This document shows positions 23,108 to 33,715 of a DNA stretch of 64,000 bases, one piece after another. Each line of letters opens with the position of its first letter. Position 1 is the stretch's first letter. Where the stretch lies: NCBI GenBank assembly GCA_001599815.1, contig BCIA01000005.1, positions 1,033,088 to 1,097,087 of the forward strand. Direction: 5' to 3'. Both the position numbers and the translations under genes were made by a program. The DNA comes from Furcasterigmium furcatum (lineage: Eukaryota > Ascomycota > Sordariomycetes > Glomerellales > Plectosphaerellaceae). Under the pieces are notes generated by a model. It saw nothing but the letters and a program-made list of their open reading frames with translations. It was not told the origin of the DNA and searched no databases.

Positions 23108-23306
23108 GCGGGGATAGAATTGAAGGTCCGACGCCTTGGGGCCTTTGTGACCACATACCAGACTCCAAGAAGGTAAGAATGTCTTTTGTCCCAGGAGGAA
23201 GAGCGTGCAGTACTAGCCCCTGAAGAGAGGGTCGCTCCATCCATGCCAGAGCAAACACGGCCTCGAGTGCTCAGATAGAGACACTCTTATATTAAATGGG
23301 AAAGCG

Positions 23307-23450
23307 ATGAGATTTCTGGCCGATGGAAGACCGTTGCTCGAGGGCCGGTATACCATAATTATCAGCGCTAATAGGCTCTTCGGCTATTCCAATACCAAGC
23401 CTGTTGAAGATTCGTAGATTGTAGATGTGGTTCTTGTGCTCACTGGTATC
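23307..23450 (+). pseudogene. Decayed duplicate of the subtilase C-terminus
   Basis: The frame MRFLADGRPLLEGRYTIII followed by SANRLFGY aligns with the preceding protease's FLASGRSLPEGRYAILI then SALSLFAE. It reaches VEDS and a stop at 23415-23417, where the parent reads VEDW. Similarity continues a few residues past the stop (IVDVVLVL versus TVETVPFVL). Only the last ~50 codons are represented. This is a tandem partial duplication or the end of a second, lost protease gene about 200 bp downstream. Confidence 0.6.
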
Positions 23451-25433
23451 AGGCTTGAACGAACGAGTACTGCCGCCTCTAAATTTAGTGCCAATGCCGA
23501 ACGGGCACCGGATCGGCGTATAGCCAGGTTCTAGATCACCTCTCAGTCGAAAGACGGCCCAAGTTGAGGAGGTGCCGGATTTCTCGATGTCGATTTTCAT
23601 AATCCATCCCGCGAGTCTTGTTTGCCCAGCCGCCATCGGCTCATACTGACAGCCGCAAAGCAGCCACCTTTCACAAGCAGGTTTTCTAGGCTGGGCGAAC
23701 ATATCCCTCATCGGAATGTGGTCTTATTCGTCACTTGGTCTCTCTTTCGACATCGGCTTCTTCCACAATACGACTCGAATCCGTTCTCTTGCATCTCCTT
23801 CAGCCCGCATGGCTCAAAGTGGCGCCAATATTGGAGCAGAGCGAGGAGGGGGCTTGCAGAAATACAACATGCTGTGGTTGGTACGTTGGCGGCATGCGTC
23901 GCCTGGCCTGTGTCGATCGGCGCATCTTGGTTGCTACTTTGGTGAAGAAGCATCCGTCTCGGAGATACATGTACCAAGACTGACGGATCCGCGAAGATCT
24001 TGCCCGTCCTGGAAGCTTTGCAGGATGCGAATTCAATGCAGTGTAATGTCTAAAACCGGTAGCATTGGAGGGAATATCCACCAGCGGTCAAAGGTCAGAC
24101 GTGGCCCGGAGTTTCTGGTCCATTCCGCCTCGTATGCCTCGCGCTCACGCGAGACGGCCTCGCCACAGAAGGCAATTGGTATCCAAACCCATTCTCGACA
24201 ACGATTTGCGTGGCGTCAAGCTCAATAATTGTAGGAGGACTCCGAGGCCAGCAACGGAAGGCTGCGGGGGAGGGGCAATAGGGCGTTCTTGGCTCAACAG
24301 TCAAACAGGAACCGGGCGTCTTGGCTTTTCGATATATCGTTCTAGACTGGCCGCTCGCTGCCGCTCGGCCTACCGTGAAGGGTCTGCCGATCGCGGGGTC
24401 CCTATGTTCCTGAGCCGACGTACCCGTTAGTTGGGTCAATCCACCGTATCAGGCTGTGTTCCTCCCTGCCAAGCATGTGAACACGCGCTGGAGAAGCTCC
24501 AGCAGGCAATGACCCGCGCGTTCCGACTAGAGTGACCGCGCAGATGACCACTCGCCGCCGGATCGCCGGAGTTGCCTCCGGCGCCCAGTCTCCAGAAGGA
24601 GGCTCGTGAAAGCCACCGCAGGGCTTAGACAAATCAGGGGCGGTGGTGGAAAGCGGGGAGCTTACGAGAACCAGTTTTATCGCAATGTTTGTGTCCTCTT
24701 TTGTGAAACCCCTCGCCCTCACTCGCCCGTTGGTGGTCGGCGGTTCAAGACGCCATCACTGTCCGTGGGGATTCCAAGCCTGAAGCTCTCCACCCCCACC
24801 AGATCCATCTTGAGCTGACGGCCATTCATTGTCGCCCTCCCCGCACACGCCCCCCATTCATACGGCAGAATGACATCTCCCGGAGGGCTGTACAGGAAGC
24901 TAACCGGCCAGAGTGACCGTCTGAACAACGGGTAACAGCGGCGGTTATTCGCGAGGAGAGGGTTTGGGTGACGTACGAGGCCTTTGAGTTACAACACTAG
25001 AAAACCGGATCCGGATCTTCACAAACGCGTCCGACTTGAGACTCCAGGCGACCGTCCATGACGTGACGGAACAATAAACGCATGCGGGTCGACCTTGGCC
25101 GTCGGAAGAGAGCTCGAGCTCGAGCTGGAGCTGAGAAACTCCTAATACTTTGCGATTCCCACGAGGTGCCATCCGTGTATAAATACGGCGTAGATCCCCG
25201 GTATCCAGAGGCAAGATCCTAAAGCAGCTCATCATCCTCAACGTGATACTACAGCTCAATCGCACCAGTGACTTCTCGCCACCTCTTTTTACATCGACTT
25301 CTCACTCAAGGTGATCCCATGTTTTGACTGTGGAGGACCTGGAGTTCTGACCGTGACTATCAAGGTACCAAACAACAAACACACTGAAAACACAGGGGGC
25401 TCCTTTTAAATTCAACATCAACAATCATTCAAC
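23451..25433. other. Long intergenic stretch, no gene seen
   Basis: Almost 2 kb with only short frames on both strands. The last 300 bp are the upstream region of the methyltransferase. Nothing else recognised. Confidence 0.45.
25178..25183 (+). promoter_or_regulatory. TATA box upstream of the methyltransferase
   Basis: TATAAA within GTGTATAAATACGG, 256 bp before the ATG at 25434. The distance implies a 5' UTR of about 200 nt, compatible with the CT/CA-rich leader that follows. Confidence 0.4.
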
Positions 25434-26060
25434 ATGTCTCAAATCAGCCGGACTTATGCTACCAAGGATGTCAACGAGATGAAGGCCATCTACGACGACT
25501 GGGCGGCCACCTACGACAAGGAGCTCGCCGACTCCACCCAGGACTACATCGCCCCGGCCGTCGCCTCGGCCTACGTCTCGAAGATCCTGGGAGGCGGCGA
25601 GATCAACGAGAACATTGAGATCCTCGACGCCGGCTGCGGCACCGGCCTCGTCGGCGTCGAGCTCGCCAAGAGGGGCGCCAGGAAGATCGACGGCATCGAC
25701 CTGAGCCCCGGCATGCTCAAGGTCGCGCAGCCCCTGGGCGTCTACCGGACCCTGGAGCCCGTTGACCTCTCGCAGCCCGTCGCGCGGGAGAACGGATCCT
25801 ATGATGTCGTGGTGTGCGTCGGAACCATGACGCAGGGCCACGTCGGCCCCGAGGCGCTCGATGAGTTCGTGAGGATCCTCAAGAAGGGAGGGTTCGTCGT
25901 TGCTACGATCCTCGGCTCCATCTGGGAGACCGAGGGCTACGAGGCCCGCGTGAAGAAGCTCGTCGCCGAGGGCAAGGCCAACTTTGTGAGCGCAGAGCTG
26001 GAGGACTACCGAAGGGGTGCGGGCGTCCAGGCCCGCATGCTCGTCCTCCAGGCCGCCTGA
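25434..26060 (+). CDS. SAM-dependent methyltransferase, type-11 / METTL27-like
   Basis: Single-exon class I methyltransferase of 208 aa. The N-terminal cap reads IYDDWAATYDKELAD, the usual start of the Williams-Beuren region protein 27-like group. Motif I is ILDAGCGTGLVG (SAM-binding glycine loop), with the acidic ribose-binding IDGIDLSPGML after it. The motif corresponding to post-II is YDVVVCVGTMTQGHV, and motif III reads RILKKGGFVVATI. No transit or signal peptide. The substrate is unknown; related fungal proteins act on small molecules. No biosynthetic backbone gene is adjacent, so a role in a secondary-metabolite cluster is not supported. Confidence 0.85.
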   Translation: MSQISRTYATKDVNEMKAIYDDWAATYDKELADSTQDYIAPAVASAYVSKILGGGEINENIEILDAGCGTGLVGVELAKRGARKIDGIDLSPGMLKVAQPLGVYRTLEPVDLSQPVARENGSYDVVVCVGTMTQGHVGPEALDEFVRILKKGGFVVATILGSIWETEGYEARVKKLVAEGKANFVSAELEDYRRGAGVQARMLVLQAA

Positions 26061-26902
26061 TGGTGACTTGTCGTCCGGGAGTGAATGCTTGTGCAGTGTG
26101 CTTGCGGGATCAGGTGACATATGCTTCCTGTGTGTGCCGAGTGCTTCGCGCTGCTGGGATGGAAATGATATTCAGGGTCTTCGATCATCTCCTTACCGTC
26201 TTCGACAACGATATACCACCGACCGATCGCCATGACATCAGGGCCCGGCGGGGATGAACCAACGACAACAACAACAAGAAGTCTTACGTGGACAGGCCGG
26301 ATACAGAGGGCCCAAGCCACCTACGAGAACCAAGAAATGAAACTATGCAATTCGCAACGATGAATGACTGTAGTAGACTGTCCGGACCAAGAAGCCCAAC
26401 CTGCCCACGATCGCTGAGATCGATGATGCAACTCCAAGGAGCCCTCCCTCGTGGAAGAATGCCCCAGGCGCTGGCGAGAGGCGGAGCAAAAGCGAAGGGC
26501 GGGAGAAGAATCGCCCGCGAGGGCTGAAGATCAATTGAAAATATTTGCCAAGGGCTCGAGAAGCGTCCACGGGCATGTCTCACCGGGTGATGGAGGGGCT
26601 GGTTCCTTGAAAGATCGCCTGGAATGGAGGTTGATCCATTCTTCAGCACCCTTTCTCTGGGGCCCGGCCGCTGGGAGCTGGCCTCCCTCTGTCTCACCCA
26701 AGGTTTGAGGGGTTGGAATCTGGGCTAGGCACATTCGTGAAGCTTCATGAAGGGCGGGGGATTGAAAATCAGGGAGTCTGGAAAAGAAAGCCAGCCTTTA
26801 TAAATGCTTCGTGAGTTGCTCGTCTTCATGGGATTTGGTGACTGATACTCGTCGTGATACCTGGTCTTTTCGCTCGCTGTAGTAAAAACAGGACCCTCAG
26901 TC
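26061..26902. other. Intergenic, no gene seen
   Basis: 3' region of the methyltransferase and upstream region of the aspartic protease. It contains a short AAC triplet run near 26261-26278. No supportable gene. Confidence 0.45.
26799..26804 (+). promoter_or_regulatory. TATA box of the aspartic protease gene
   Basis: TATAAA in CTTTATAAATGC, 104 bp before the ATG at 26903. Confidence 0.5.
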
Positions 26903-28307
26903 ATGCATTTTCTCCCAGCTCTCGCTTGCTTCGTTGCATGGGCGGCTGCCTCGCCGACCCTCCAGAATCTCCCGGTCGGAGACGGAGACAAGTTCTCTCT
27001 TGAACAAGTCGAAAACGTCAAATACACGAGCAGTGAAACGGGGTTGGATTCTCGTCTGTGGGCATACGTGAAATACAACGCGCAGATTCCCGACAGTTTG
27101 CAGGAGGCAATCAGGATCGGCGAGCATGTCAATGCCAGGTTCAAGTCGCTGGTCGGCCGGAGTGAGTACCATGGTGACCCGTCGGTTGGCATCTCACTGA
27201 CCTCTCCTGGAGAAGACAAACGCGCCAAGTTCGGCACTGCCATGGCATTCCCTCCCCTGGATTTAGACATTCAATACGTCGTACCGATGCAGATCGGCCA
27301 GCCAGCACAAACTGTATTCCTGAACCTCGACACCGGTTCTGGCGACCTGTACGTTGGCTGTCGTGTTGAGATAACACCCGTGTCATTGCTGACTTGATTC
27401 GCGTAGCTGGACCTTCTCTTCCGATACTCCCCGGTCGCAAGTTCGAGGGCAGGCCATCTACGATCCCGAAAGTTCCAATTCATCGGAGTTACAGGAAGGC
27501 CAGAGCTGGAGCATTAGGTACGGCGATGGTTCCGGTGCAGCGGGCATTGTTTTCGAAGACCGCGTTGCGATCGGTGCAACGTCCTTCCCCAAGCAAGCCG
27601 TCGAGTCAGCGACCAGGGTGTCGGGCTCCTTCACCCGCGACTCCTTCTCATCGGGCATCCTGGGGCTGGGATTCGGGCGAGGCAACACCATTTCCCCTCG
27701 TCCCGCGAAGACATACTTCGAAAACATCATGCCCTCGCTGGCGGCGCCGCTCTTCACCTCGAACCTCCGGGCCGGCAGGCCGGGCAACTACAACTTCGGC
27801 TACATTTCGCGACGGGAATTCGAAGGCCCCATCAAGTACACCCGCGTCACCCAGGAGAATCCCTACTGGGAGGTGTCGATCGACGGCGTCCAGGTCGGTC
27901 GCAACGGCGAGTACAGGAGGGCGAAAGACTTGCTGAGCCGCGTTGTCGTCGATACGGGCACGACGCTCATTCTCATCCCCGACGAGCTCGTCGAGGAGTA
28001 CTACGACCAGGTCGACGGAGCGAGATATGCTCTATCGTGGGGCGGATACATCTTCCCCTGCGAGACAGATCTGCCAGACTGGTACTTCGGCATCGAGGAC
28101 TACCGCGGCAGGGTACCGGGCGAGTACATCAACTACAACCAGGTGAACGCGACGCACTGCTTTGGCGGGATCCAGAGCTCGGAGGGGATGCCGTTCAGCC
28201 TGTTTGGCGCCGTGCTGCTGAAGGCGCAGTTTGCGGTATTCGACTACGTGGATGTGCGAGCACGGGCGAGGGCGAGGGTTGGATTCGCCAACAAGCGACT
28301 GAACTGA
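26903..28307 (+). CDS. Secreted pepsin-like aspartic protease (A1)
   Basis: Aspergillopepsin-type endopeptidase of 448 aa, exons 26903-27348 and 27407-28307. Residues 1-17 are a signal peptide (MHFLPALACFVAWAAAS). A propeptide of about 110 residues follows. The mature enzyme begins near the first beta-strand IQYVVPMQIGQPAQTV. Catalytic aspartates are Asp143 (LDTGSGDLWTFS, spanning the intron) and Asp331 (VVDTGTTLILIP). The flap tyrosine lies in IRYGDGSGAAG. The C-terminal lobe has one Cys pair (FPCET and THCFGG). The tail has a short Arg/Ala repeat (VRARARARVG). No GPI signal. Expected to work outside the cell at acid pH. Confidence 0.9.
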
Positions 28308-29438
28308 CGAGGATGGGAGATGGTCGTGGGTCTGGCCTTCCGGCGAGGAGTCAGCGGTCGCATGACGGTCAAGGAGTTCGGCGCAAGCGTGATTGATTGG
28401 CCAACGAAACACGGGACAAGCATTGGGGGCATTGATATTTCTGGGTAATTGGCAATACTGGCATTTCCTGACATGCAGAAGTTTCTTACGGCAAAGCAAA
28501 TGCAGATATGACTGTTTTTTCAGTGTGACTCTCTCGCTCAATCGTGCCTGAATGAGATGATTGCCGGCTTTCGACGGAAGCGGCTTCCGGAGAAGTGGGT
28601 CCGGCCCGGGCCACTGTACGGCACGCTTCGGGGTGGCCAAGTGGGGTTGTCTTTTCTGGGAGCGCGAGCCTGTTCCCATGGGAAAGTCATCTGCTCAGGA
28701 CAAAATACAAATCAGAAGTCGACGATAAGACACGGGCCTGTGAGACCGATTGCACGATCATGCCTCTGGCCATGCGGACGGGCCAGGCCAATCATGGGCG
28801 GAGCTGGCGCTGGAGGATGCCGCCCTCACCGGATTCGGACCCCGATGGAACCTCTGGAAAGCTCGTGCCAGTTGGGGCTCCCAACAAGACTGGGTGGGTG
28901 CCTATCGGGGAGGCCTTCAGCTGCCCCCCCAAGCCCCCTCGGCTCCCGTGCTTCAGTGAGTCACGCGCCCAGGAGCGCCCCCGAGGCTAGGTACACCCCG
29001 GACCAAAGTCGCCAATCGTGTCGCTTTCGTCACCACCATGTTGGGACAACCACTTCCCGGTTGCGATAGGTGTCAGCGCCCTGCCCGTCTTCCTCATACA
29101 CTAGCCGTGTGTCACCATCCTGGAAGAAGCCGGGGAGTCACTATCGGGCAAGGAAACGTCATGGAGGAACCTGGGGCGGCTGAGGTCATTGCTGCCTCCC
29201 AAGGCAGAGCACGCGCCCGCCCATATAACCGTAATCCTCGAAGCTTCCGATCTCTTCTGAACGCCTCTCGCTGCTTCTATCTTCTGCCTACGACGCCCTT
29301 GACGAGCAACATCTACATGCGCCCTGTGGCCCCGTGTGACTGGCATCTTCTCTTCGAACACGTACACGACAACTTCTGAACTTCCGACTCTAGGAACTCC
29401 TCTACTTAATCCGAGACTTCTTCCACCGAACATCCATC
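28308..29438. other. Intergenic, no gene seen
   Basis: About 1.1 kb. A TATAA at 29223 on the plus strand is 216 bp before the hypothetical gene at 29439. No supportable gene inside. Confidence 0.45.
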
Positions 29439-30380
29439 ATGGGACTCGCACTCCATAGTCCGCCCCCGGACTCCATCTTCCTGAACCGCCACTTCCCGCC
29501 GGAGCCTCCCCGGGCCTCCAGGTATCGTGGACGGGATCGCAACCTCCTCAGGGCCGTCCTCGAGCGCCCCGTGACCGGCGATGACTCCCTCGCTAGTCAG
29601 GTTCACCTAGTCCGGCGACGACGCTCCCACAGCCTCGCCCGACGACCACGAGCCAACCACTTCGTCCCCGGCGTCCTCGACTCCGAGGACGAGATCATCC
29701 GCCTCGCCCGAAGCACCGCACATCTGCCCAGCGACGGGTCCCGAAACCGAGTCCCCTCCCTCGAAAGACAAAACGCCTTCCGAGACGCCAGCACCGTCAG
29801 AGCCCCCCCGGCACGGTCCCTCAGCCAGGGCTGCGAGGCCGAGGACCCCGAGATCGCAGAGCTGTACCGCCTTGGCCTGCTCTATGACGACGAACACCTC
29901 CGAGGCTCCGGCTTCGACTTCAACGCCATCGTCCGCGATGAGCCGACTTACACCGTGAAAACCCGGCCGACCAGGCGATCCAGGCGAGCCCGCGACGACG
30001 CCATCAAGCTGTCGATGGACTGGACCTTCTCGGGCCTCGAGGACGACGACGAGGTGGCCCGCTACCTCGTCGATCCCGCCCGGGCCCCCAAGCCGACTGA
30101 CACCGACGGAACACCACGACGGGGATACCGCATGATCTGGCGCTCTGCGCCGGTCGTGGACGGGCCCCAGGACACGCACCCGGACGACGCGCCCGCGCCC
30201 GACCGGGATATTTCTTCTTCCTTTGCTTCCTTGCACCGATCTACGCACTCTGATTTCACGTATGACTTTGACGACGACGACGAGATGGAATGGGCGGTGT
30301 TGTCGCCGGGGGGCGACAGGGAGACGACGACCGTGGACGCCGCCACCGGGACTTGGGTCGTGTTGGGAGACGGCTCGTAG
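29439..30380 (+). CDS. Hypothetical acidic protein
   Basis: Single-exon protein of 313 aa with no recognised domain, signal peptide or membrane helix. The N-terminal third is Arg/Pro-rich (RASRYRGRDRNLLRAVLERP). The centre has a conserved-looking block (AELYRLGLLYDDEHLRGSGF; TYTVKTRPTRRSRRARDDAI). The C-terminus is acidic (YDFDDDDEMEWAVLSPGG) and ends ATGTWVVLGDGS, with tryptophans spaced in a way that suggests a short binding motif. Strong codon bias and the ATG following a typical CATC context support it as real despite long antisense frames. Probably intrinsically disordered; function unknown. Confidence 0.65.
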   Translation: MGLALHSPPPDSIFLNRHFPPEPPRASRYRGRDRNLLRAVLERPVTGDDSLASQVHLVRRRRSHSLARRPRANHFVPGVLDSEDEIIRLARSTAHLPSDGSRNRVPSLERQNAFRDASTVRAPPARSLSQGCEAEDPEIAELYRLGLLYDDEHLRGSGFDFNAIVRDEPTYTVKTRPTRRSRRARDDAIKLSMDWTFSGLEDDDEVARYLVDPARAPKPTDTDGTPRRGYRMIWRSAPVVDGPQDTHPDDAPAPDRDISSSFASLHRSTHSDFTYDFDDDDEMEWAVLSPGGDRETTTVDAATGTWVVLGDGS

Positions 30381-31029
30381 CAGGTCCGCCTGAGAGATTG
30401 CCCCGTGCTTCCCTCGCATCTCCGGCTACCATGAGGCGAGCAACGCGCTCGCTGCGGACTGGCCCTCATATCCCCGCGACCTGGCGATGGTGGAGGGCGT
30501 TCTTCGGAAGTCGTCGAGGGCTGTACGATTGTTGGACGGGGTTGTTTTCTCTTGTGTTTTAATGCTATGTACTGGTAGCCCATCATTATTTCTGTATGCA
30601 TATGAGGCTCTAGATCTGCGGCGTGCCGCTCATTCAGAAGCCTGGAGTTGCTCTGGGTTTCAATGATATTCTGTTCCTCCAAGTACTGCTCTTTGGATTT
30701 CTCTGGTAAGCTGGATGGATCGTGCTGGTGCCTGGGTTTAGATTGCCTTTCCAGCCTGTAGATTGTCTGTAGTCTGCCTCGTATTGCCAACCTGCTCCTT
30801 CGGGAGACATTGGCTTCGCTAACTCAGGTTCTTCAACGCGGATCAGCCTTGGTGCCTGGTGGCGTTTCCAGGTTCCCGCGACCCCTGTCAGCTGCCAGAG
30901 AAGACGTCACGACTGCTGGGGGTACCGATGTCTTGCTTCAGAGCACGGGCGATCGCGGGGTTCAACCCTTCGCCAACCAACAATCCCTATGATGCCACAC
31001 AAGCCTCCGGAAGGCACAAGAGTAATGCG
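30381..31029. other. Intergenic, no gene seen
   Basis: Short frames, including an in-frame ATG at 30928 upstream of the beta-lactamase-fold gene. I treat this as leader sequence because its translation is unlike the family. Confidence 0.4.
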
Positions 31030-32055
31030 ATGATGACCGACCCAAGCGAAGCCTCGGCGCTCAATATCCGTAACCAAGACCAGTGGCGCGACGCCCTCAG
31101 CGCACGGCGCCCGGTTCTCGTACACCTAAACGCCGATACGACGTGGCTCATCCAGCTCCCTTACCCCTCTGCGTGTCAACCACCCACGGGACGCACGCAT
31201 TACAACGTGCTGGTCGATCCCTGGCTCCAGGGACCGCAATCAGATGTCGCATCGTGGTTCTCGAAGCAATGGCACGTCGTGCCCTCCAGCGTCCAGACCC
31301 TGGCGGAGCTGAACGAGATATTAGGCGATCTGGAGAACGCAGGGTCGGATGCGCGTGAGGCGTCGTTCATCGACGTCGTCGCCATCTCTCACGAGTTCAC
31401 AGATCACTGCCACGAAGCCACTCTCCGCGAGCTGCCGGCCGCAACACCCATCTTCGCGACCGATAAGGCCGCCGAACTCATCCGCGGATGGCGACACTTC
31501 GATAAAGTCACGACAAACCCCGGGTTCTCCGGCGAGTCCGCCGACTGGAGGCCATCTCTGAGCATCGCAGGCCTGCCGCCCTGGGTCGGCATCGGTCGCG
31601 TCATCACGCCCGGCAACGCGCTCTATTACCACTCGGCCGTCATGATCGTCTTCGATCTCGGGCACGGGTCCGCCGACGGCGTAGCATCGCGGTCGGAGAC
31701 CATTCTCTACTCGCCCCATGGCATCCAAGCGTCGGACTTGTCGCCCATCGGGTCTTCCGGGCTGGAAGCCCTCGCCCTGCTGCACGGGTTGCACGACGTC
31801 GGCATCTGGATGACTAAACAGCTGAACCTCGGCGCCCTGAACGGGATACAGGCCGTCGGGGAGAGCGGGGCGAAGTACTGGATCGCGACGCATGATGAGG
31901 AGAAGAAGGGCGGCGGGTTGATTGCGCCGCTGTTGCGGCGGACGAAGTACACGTTGAAGGAGGCCGTGGAAGCGGAGGAGAAGCGGATGGATGGTAAGGT
32001 GCCGGACTACAGGTTTGTTGAACTCGGCTCGGGGGATGCCCTGGCTTTACTCTAG
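31030..32055 (+). CDS. Metallo-beta-lactamase-fold (UlaG-like) hydrolase
   Basis: Single-exon protein of 341 aa with a metallo-beta-lactamase fold. The strand/turn YNVLVDPWLQGPQSDV precedes the site, and the metal motif reads ISHEFTDHCHEATLRELP. Compared with the standard HxHxDH the second histidine is Phe, so one zinc ligand is missing and the site is altered. Later motifs include PIFATDKAAELIRGW, the region SAVMIVFDLG and TILYSPHGIQASDL. Start at 31030 (ATGATG) was preferred to the ATG at 30928. Cytosolic; substrate unknown. The family is common in Pezizomycotina. Confidence 0.75.
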   Translation: MMTDPSEASALNIRNQDQWRDALSARRPVLVHLNADTTWLIQLPYPSACQPPTGRTHYNVLVDPWLQGPQSDVASWFSKQWHVVPSSVQTLAELNEILGDLENAGSDAREASFIDVVAISHEFTDHCHEATLRELPAATPIFATDKAAELIRGWRHFDKVTTNPGFSGESADWRPSLSIAGLPPWVGIGRVITPGNALYYHSAVMIVFDLGHGSADGVASRSETILYSPHGIQASDLSPIGSSGLEALALLHGLHDVGIWMTKQLNLGALNGIQAVGESGAKYWIATHDEEKKGGGLIAPLLRRTKYTLKEAVEAEEKRMDGKVPDYRFVELGSGDALALL

Positions 32056-32579
32056 ACCAGGGCGTCCATCATGACCTGCATGTTGCTCTGGAGCGTTCTC
32101 ATTATCTTATTTAATACAGGGACTTCGACCGAAGACCGAGGGAAAGCAGAGCATGCTGAGATATTGAGTGGAAACGTCTACATTTCCCTCGCGGCTGACG
32201 TTTTGTTCTCCGCCGTGACCATGAGTCCGGGAGGCGGTTTGGGTAAACGGATGTTCACGAACCTCACTTCTACTGCCTCTGCCAACTCTGGAGTTGCAAG
32301 GACCCAGAGTCCCTGGAGTCTCCCCAACCCAACCGGCCTGTCAGTGGCACCTAAGCATCTTGGCCACTTGGTCATCCCCAAGGCACTGCTCACGAGACGT
32401 CTCAGGGGACGTTGAGAAGCTGCGCCGCTCGGCTCAGAGATGAGATCAATGTGCCAACGACTGCTGCAAATGGGAGAGCGTCGCAACCCGTGATGGTCTG
32501 ACCCTCGTCGCGTTTCCAAACCCGATGGCATGCCCACACGACTTCATTCGACCCTTTCCACCGCGACGTAGCCAGTATC
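32056..32579. other. Intergenic, no gene seen
   Basis: 3' region and promoter between two plus-strand genes. Antisense frames here are short and unconvincing. Confidence 0.4.
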
Positions 32580-33715
32580 ATGCCGACAGTAACGCAAGTG
32601 TCCAACCACCCGGTGGTGAACATCGGCCCCCTCACGACGACATTCACCGCACCGGCATCATGCACCCCCGGGCTCATGGGCGTCATATTGTCGACATACC
32701 CCTTCCTCGGCCCCAGGGGCGTCGCGATGGAGAGCTGCTTTACCTCTCGCCGGAGCTCGTCGGACTGCTGGCCGTCCGGCTCCGCGCTGGACGAGGACTG
32801 GACCTCCAACAGCCGCGTGACGGATCACGGCGCGTTCCCGATCCGCTACTACTCGCCCGCCAGCATCTGCCCCTCGGGATGGGCTACGGTCGGGTCCGTC
32901 GTCAGGGACGGCGCCGACCAGGTCACGAGCACCTGGGAGTTCGAGTCGGCAGCGACCTCGTGGTACAAGCAGGCCTTCGGTCCCAACGGCGGCGGGTTCT
33001 ATGCTGGTCCGCACCACGTTTGGGCGCAGGCCCTGGACCGAGGCGAGACAGGCATTGCATGCTGTCCGAGGTCTGTCGCCGTCTTTCCTTCTCGGGCTGT
33101 GAATGTCCGGAGTAGTACGTGCTTGCTGACGAAGATGTTGCTTTCAGCTCGTACACGCTCCTCGTCATAGCAGGAGGCTGCTACAGCGTCGCCCCTCTGG
33201 CCTCGTACACCGCCGACACGGCCTGCGAGTCCACGAGCAGCTGGGACGGGCCGACGAGAACCGGGGGCAGCGCCGTCCCGTACACCACCGAGACCGTGGA
33301 GGATTTCGGGGAGAGCTGGACCGTGGTCTTGGAAAGCACGGTCGGGCTCCCGGAGGGCGAGTACGTGACAGAGTACGTGAACCAGGGAGTGTACAAGGAG
33401 GACGGCCAGCTCTACTTCTCGCGGGGGCAGAACATCATGATCGTGGAGAACAGCGACGGGGAGGAGGTTACATTGGGGTTCTTGCCCGTTTCAACGGTTG
33501 ACATGATCTTTCTCGCGCATGGCGGGACTGGATCCGGAGACTCTCCGACCGGGAGTGGCCCTGAGAGCGAGGAGTCCGGAGCCACGGAGTCGGGAGGGTC
33601 AGACGAGAATGCGGGTGGGAACCATCGCACAGGGCTCGGCAGGAAGATTGCCCTTGTTCTCGGGACTTGGGCTGCTGCGATGGCGATTGGGGCAGCGCTC
33701 GTGGTTCCTATGTGA
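32580..33715 (+). CDS. Cys-rich protein with a C-terminal membrane anchor
   Basis: Exons 32580-33070 and 33148-33715 give 352 aa. The first two thirds look extracellular: Thr/Ser-rich with cysteines (FTAPASCTPGLMG, MESCFTSRRSSSDCWPSG, SPASICPSGW, GIACCPSSYTLLVIAGGCY). A Ser/Gly/Glu stalk (TGSGPESEESGATESGG) follows, then a basic stop-transfer flank and a hydrophobic helix (IALVLGTWAAAMAIGAALVV) ending at the stop. No N-terminal signal peptide is visible in this model. Either a first exon is missing, or the protein is tail-anchored or GPI-anchored with an unrecognised leader. The family appears in other fungi as uncharacterised protein; function unknown. Confidence 0.7.

Noticed and set aside
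29607..30790. Minus-strand frames of 270 and 242 codons over the acidic hypothetical gene
   Set aside because: I considered whether the real gene is on this strand. The plus-strand product has a better start context and balanced composition, so the antisense frames are treated as shadows; transcripts would settle it.
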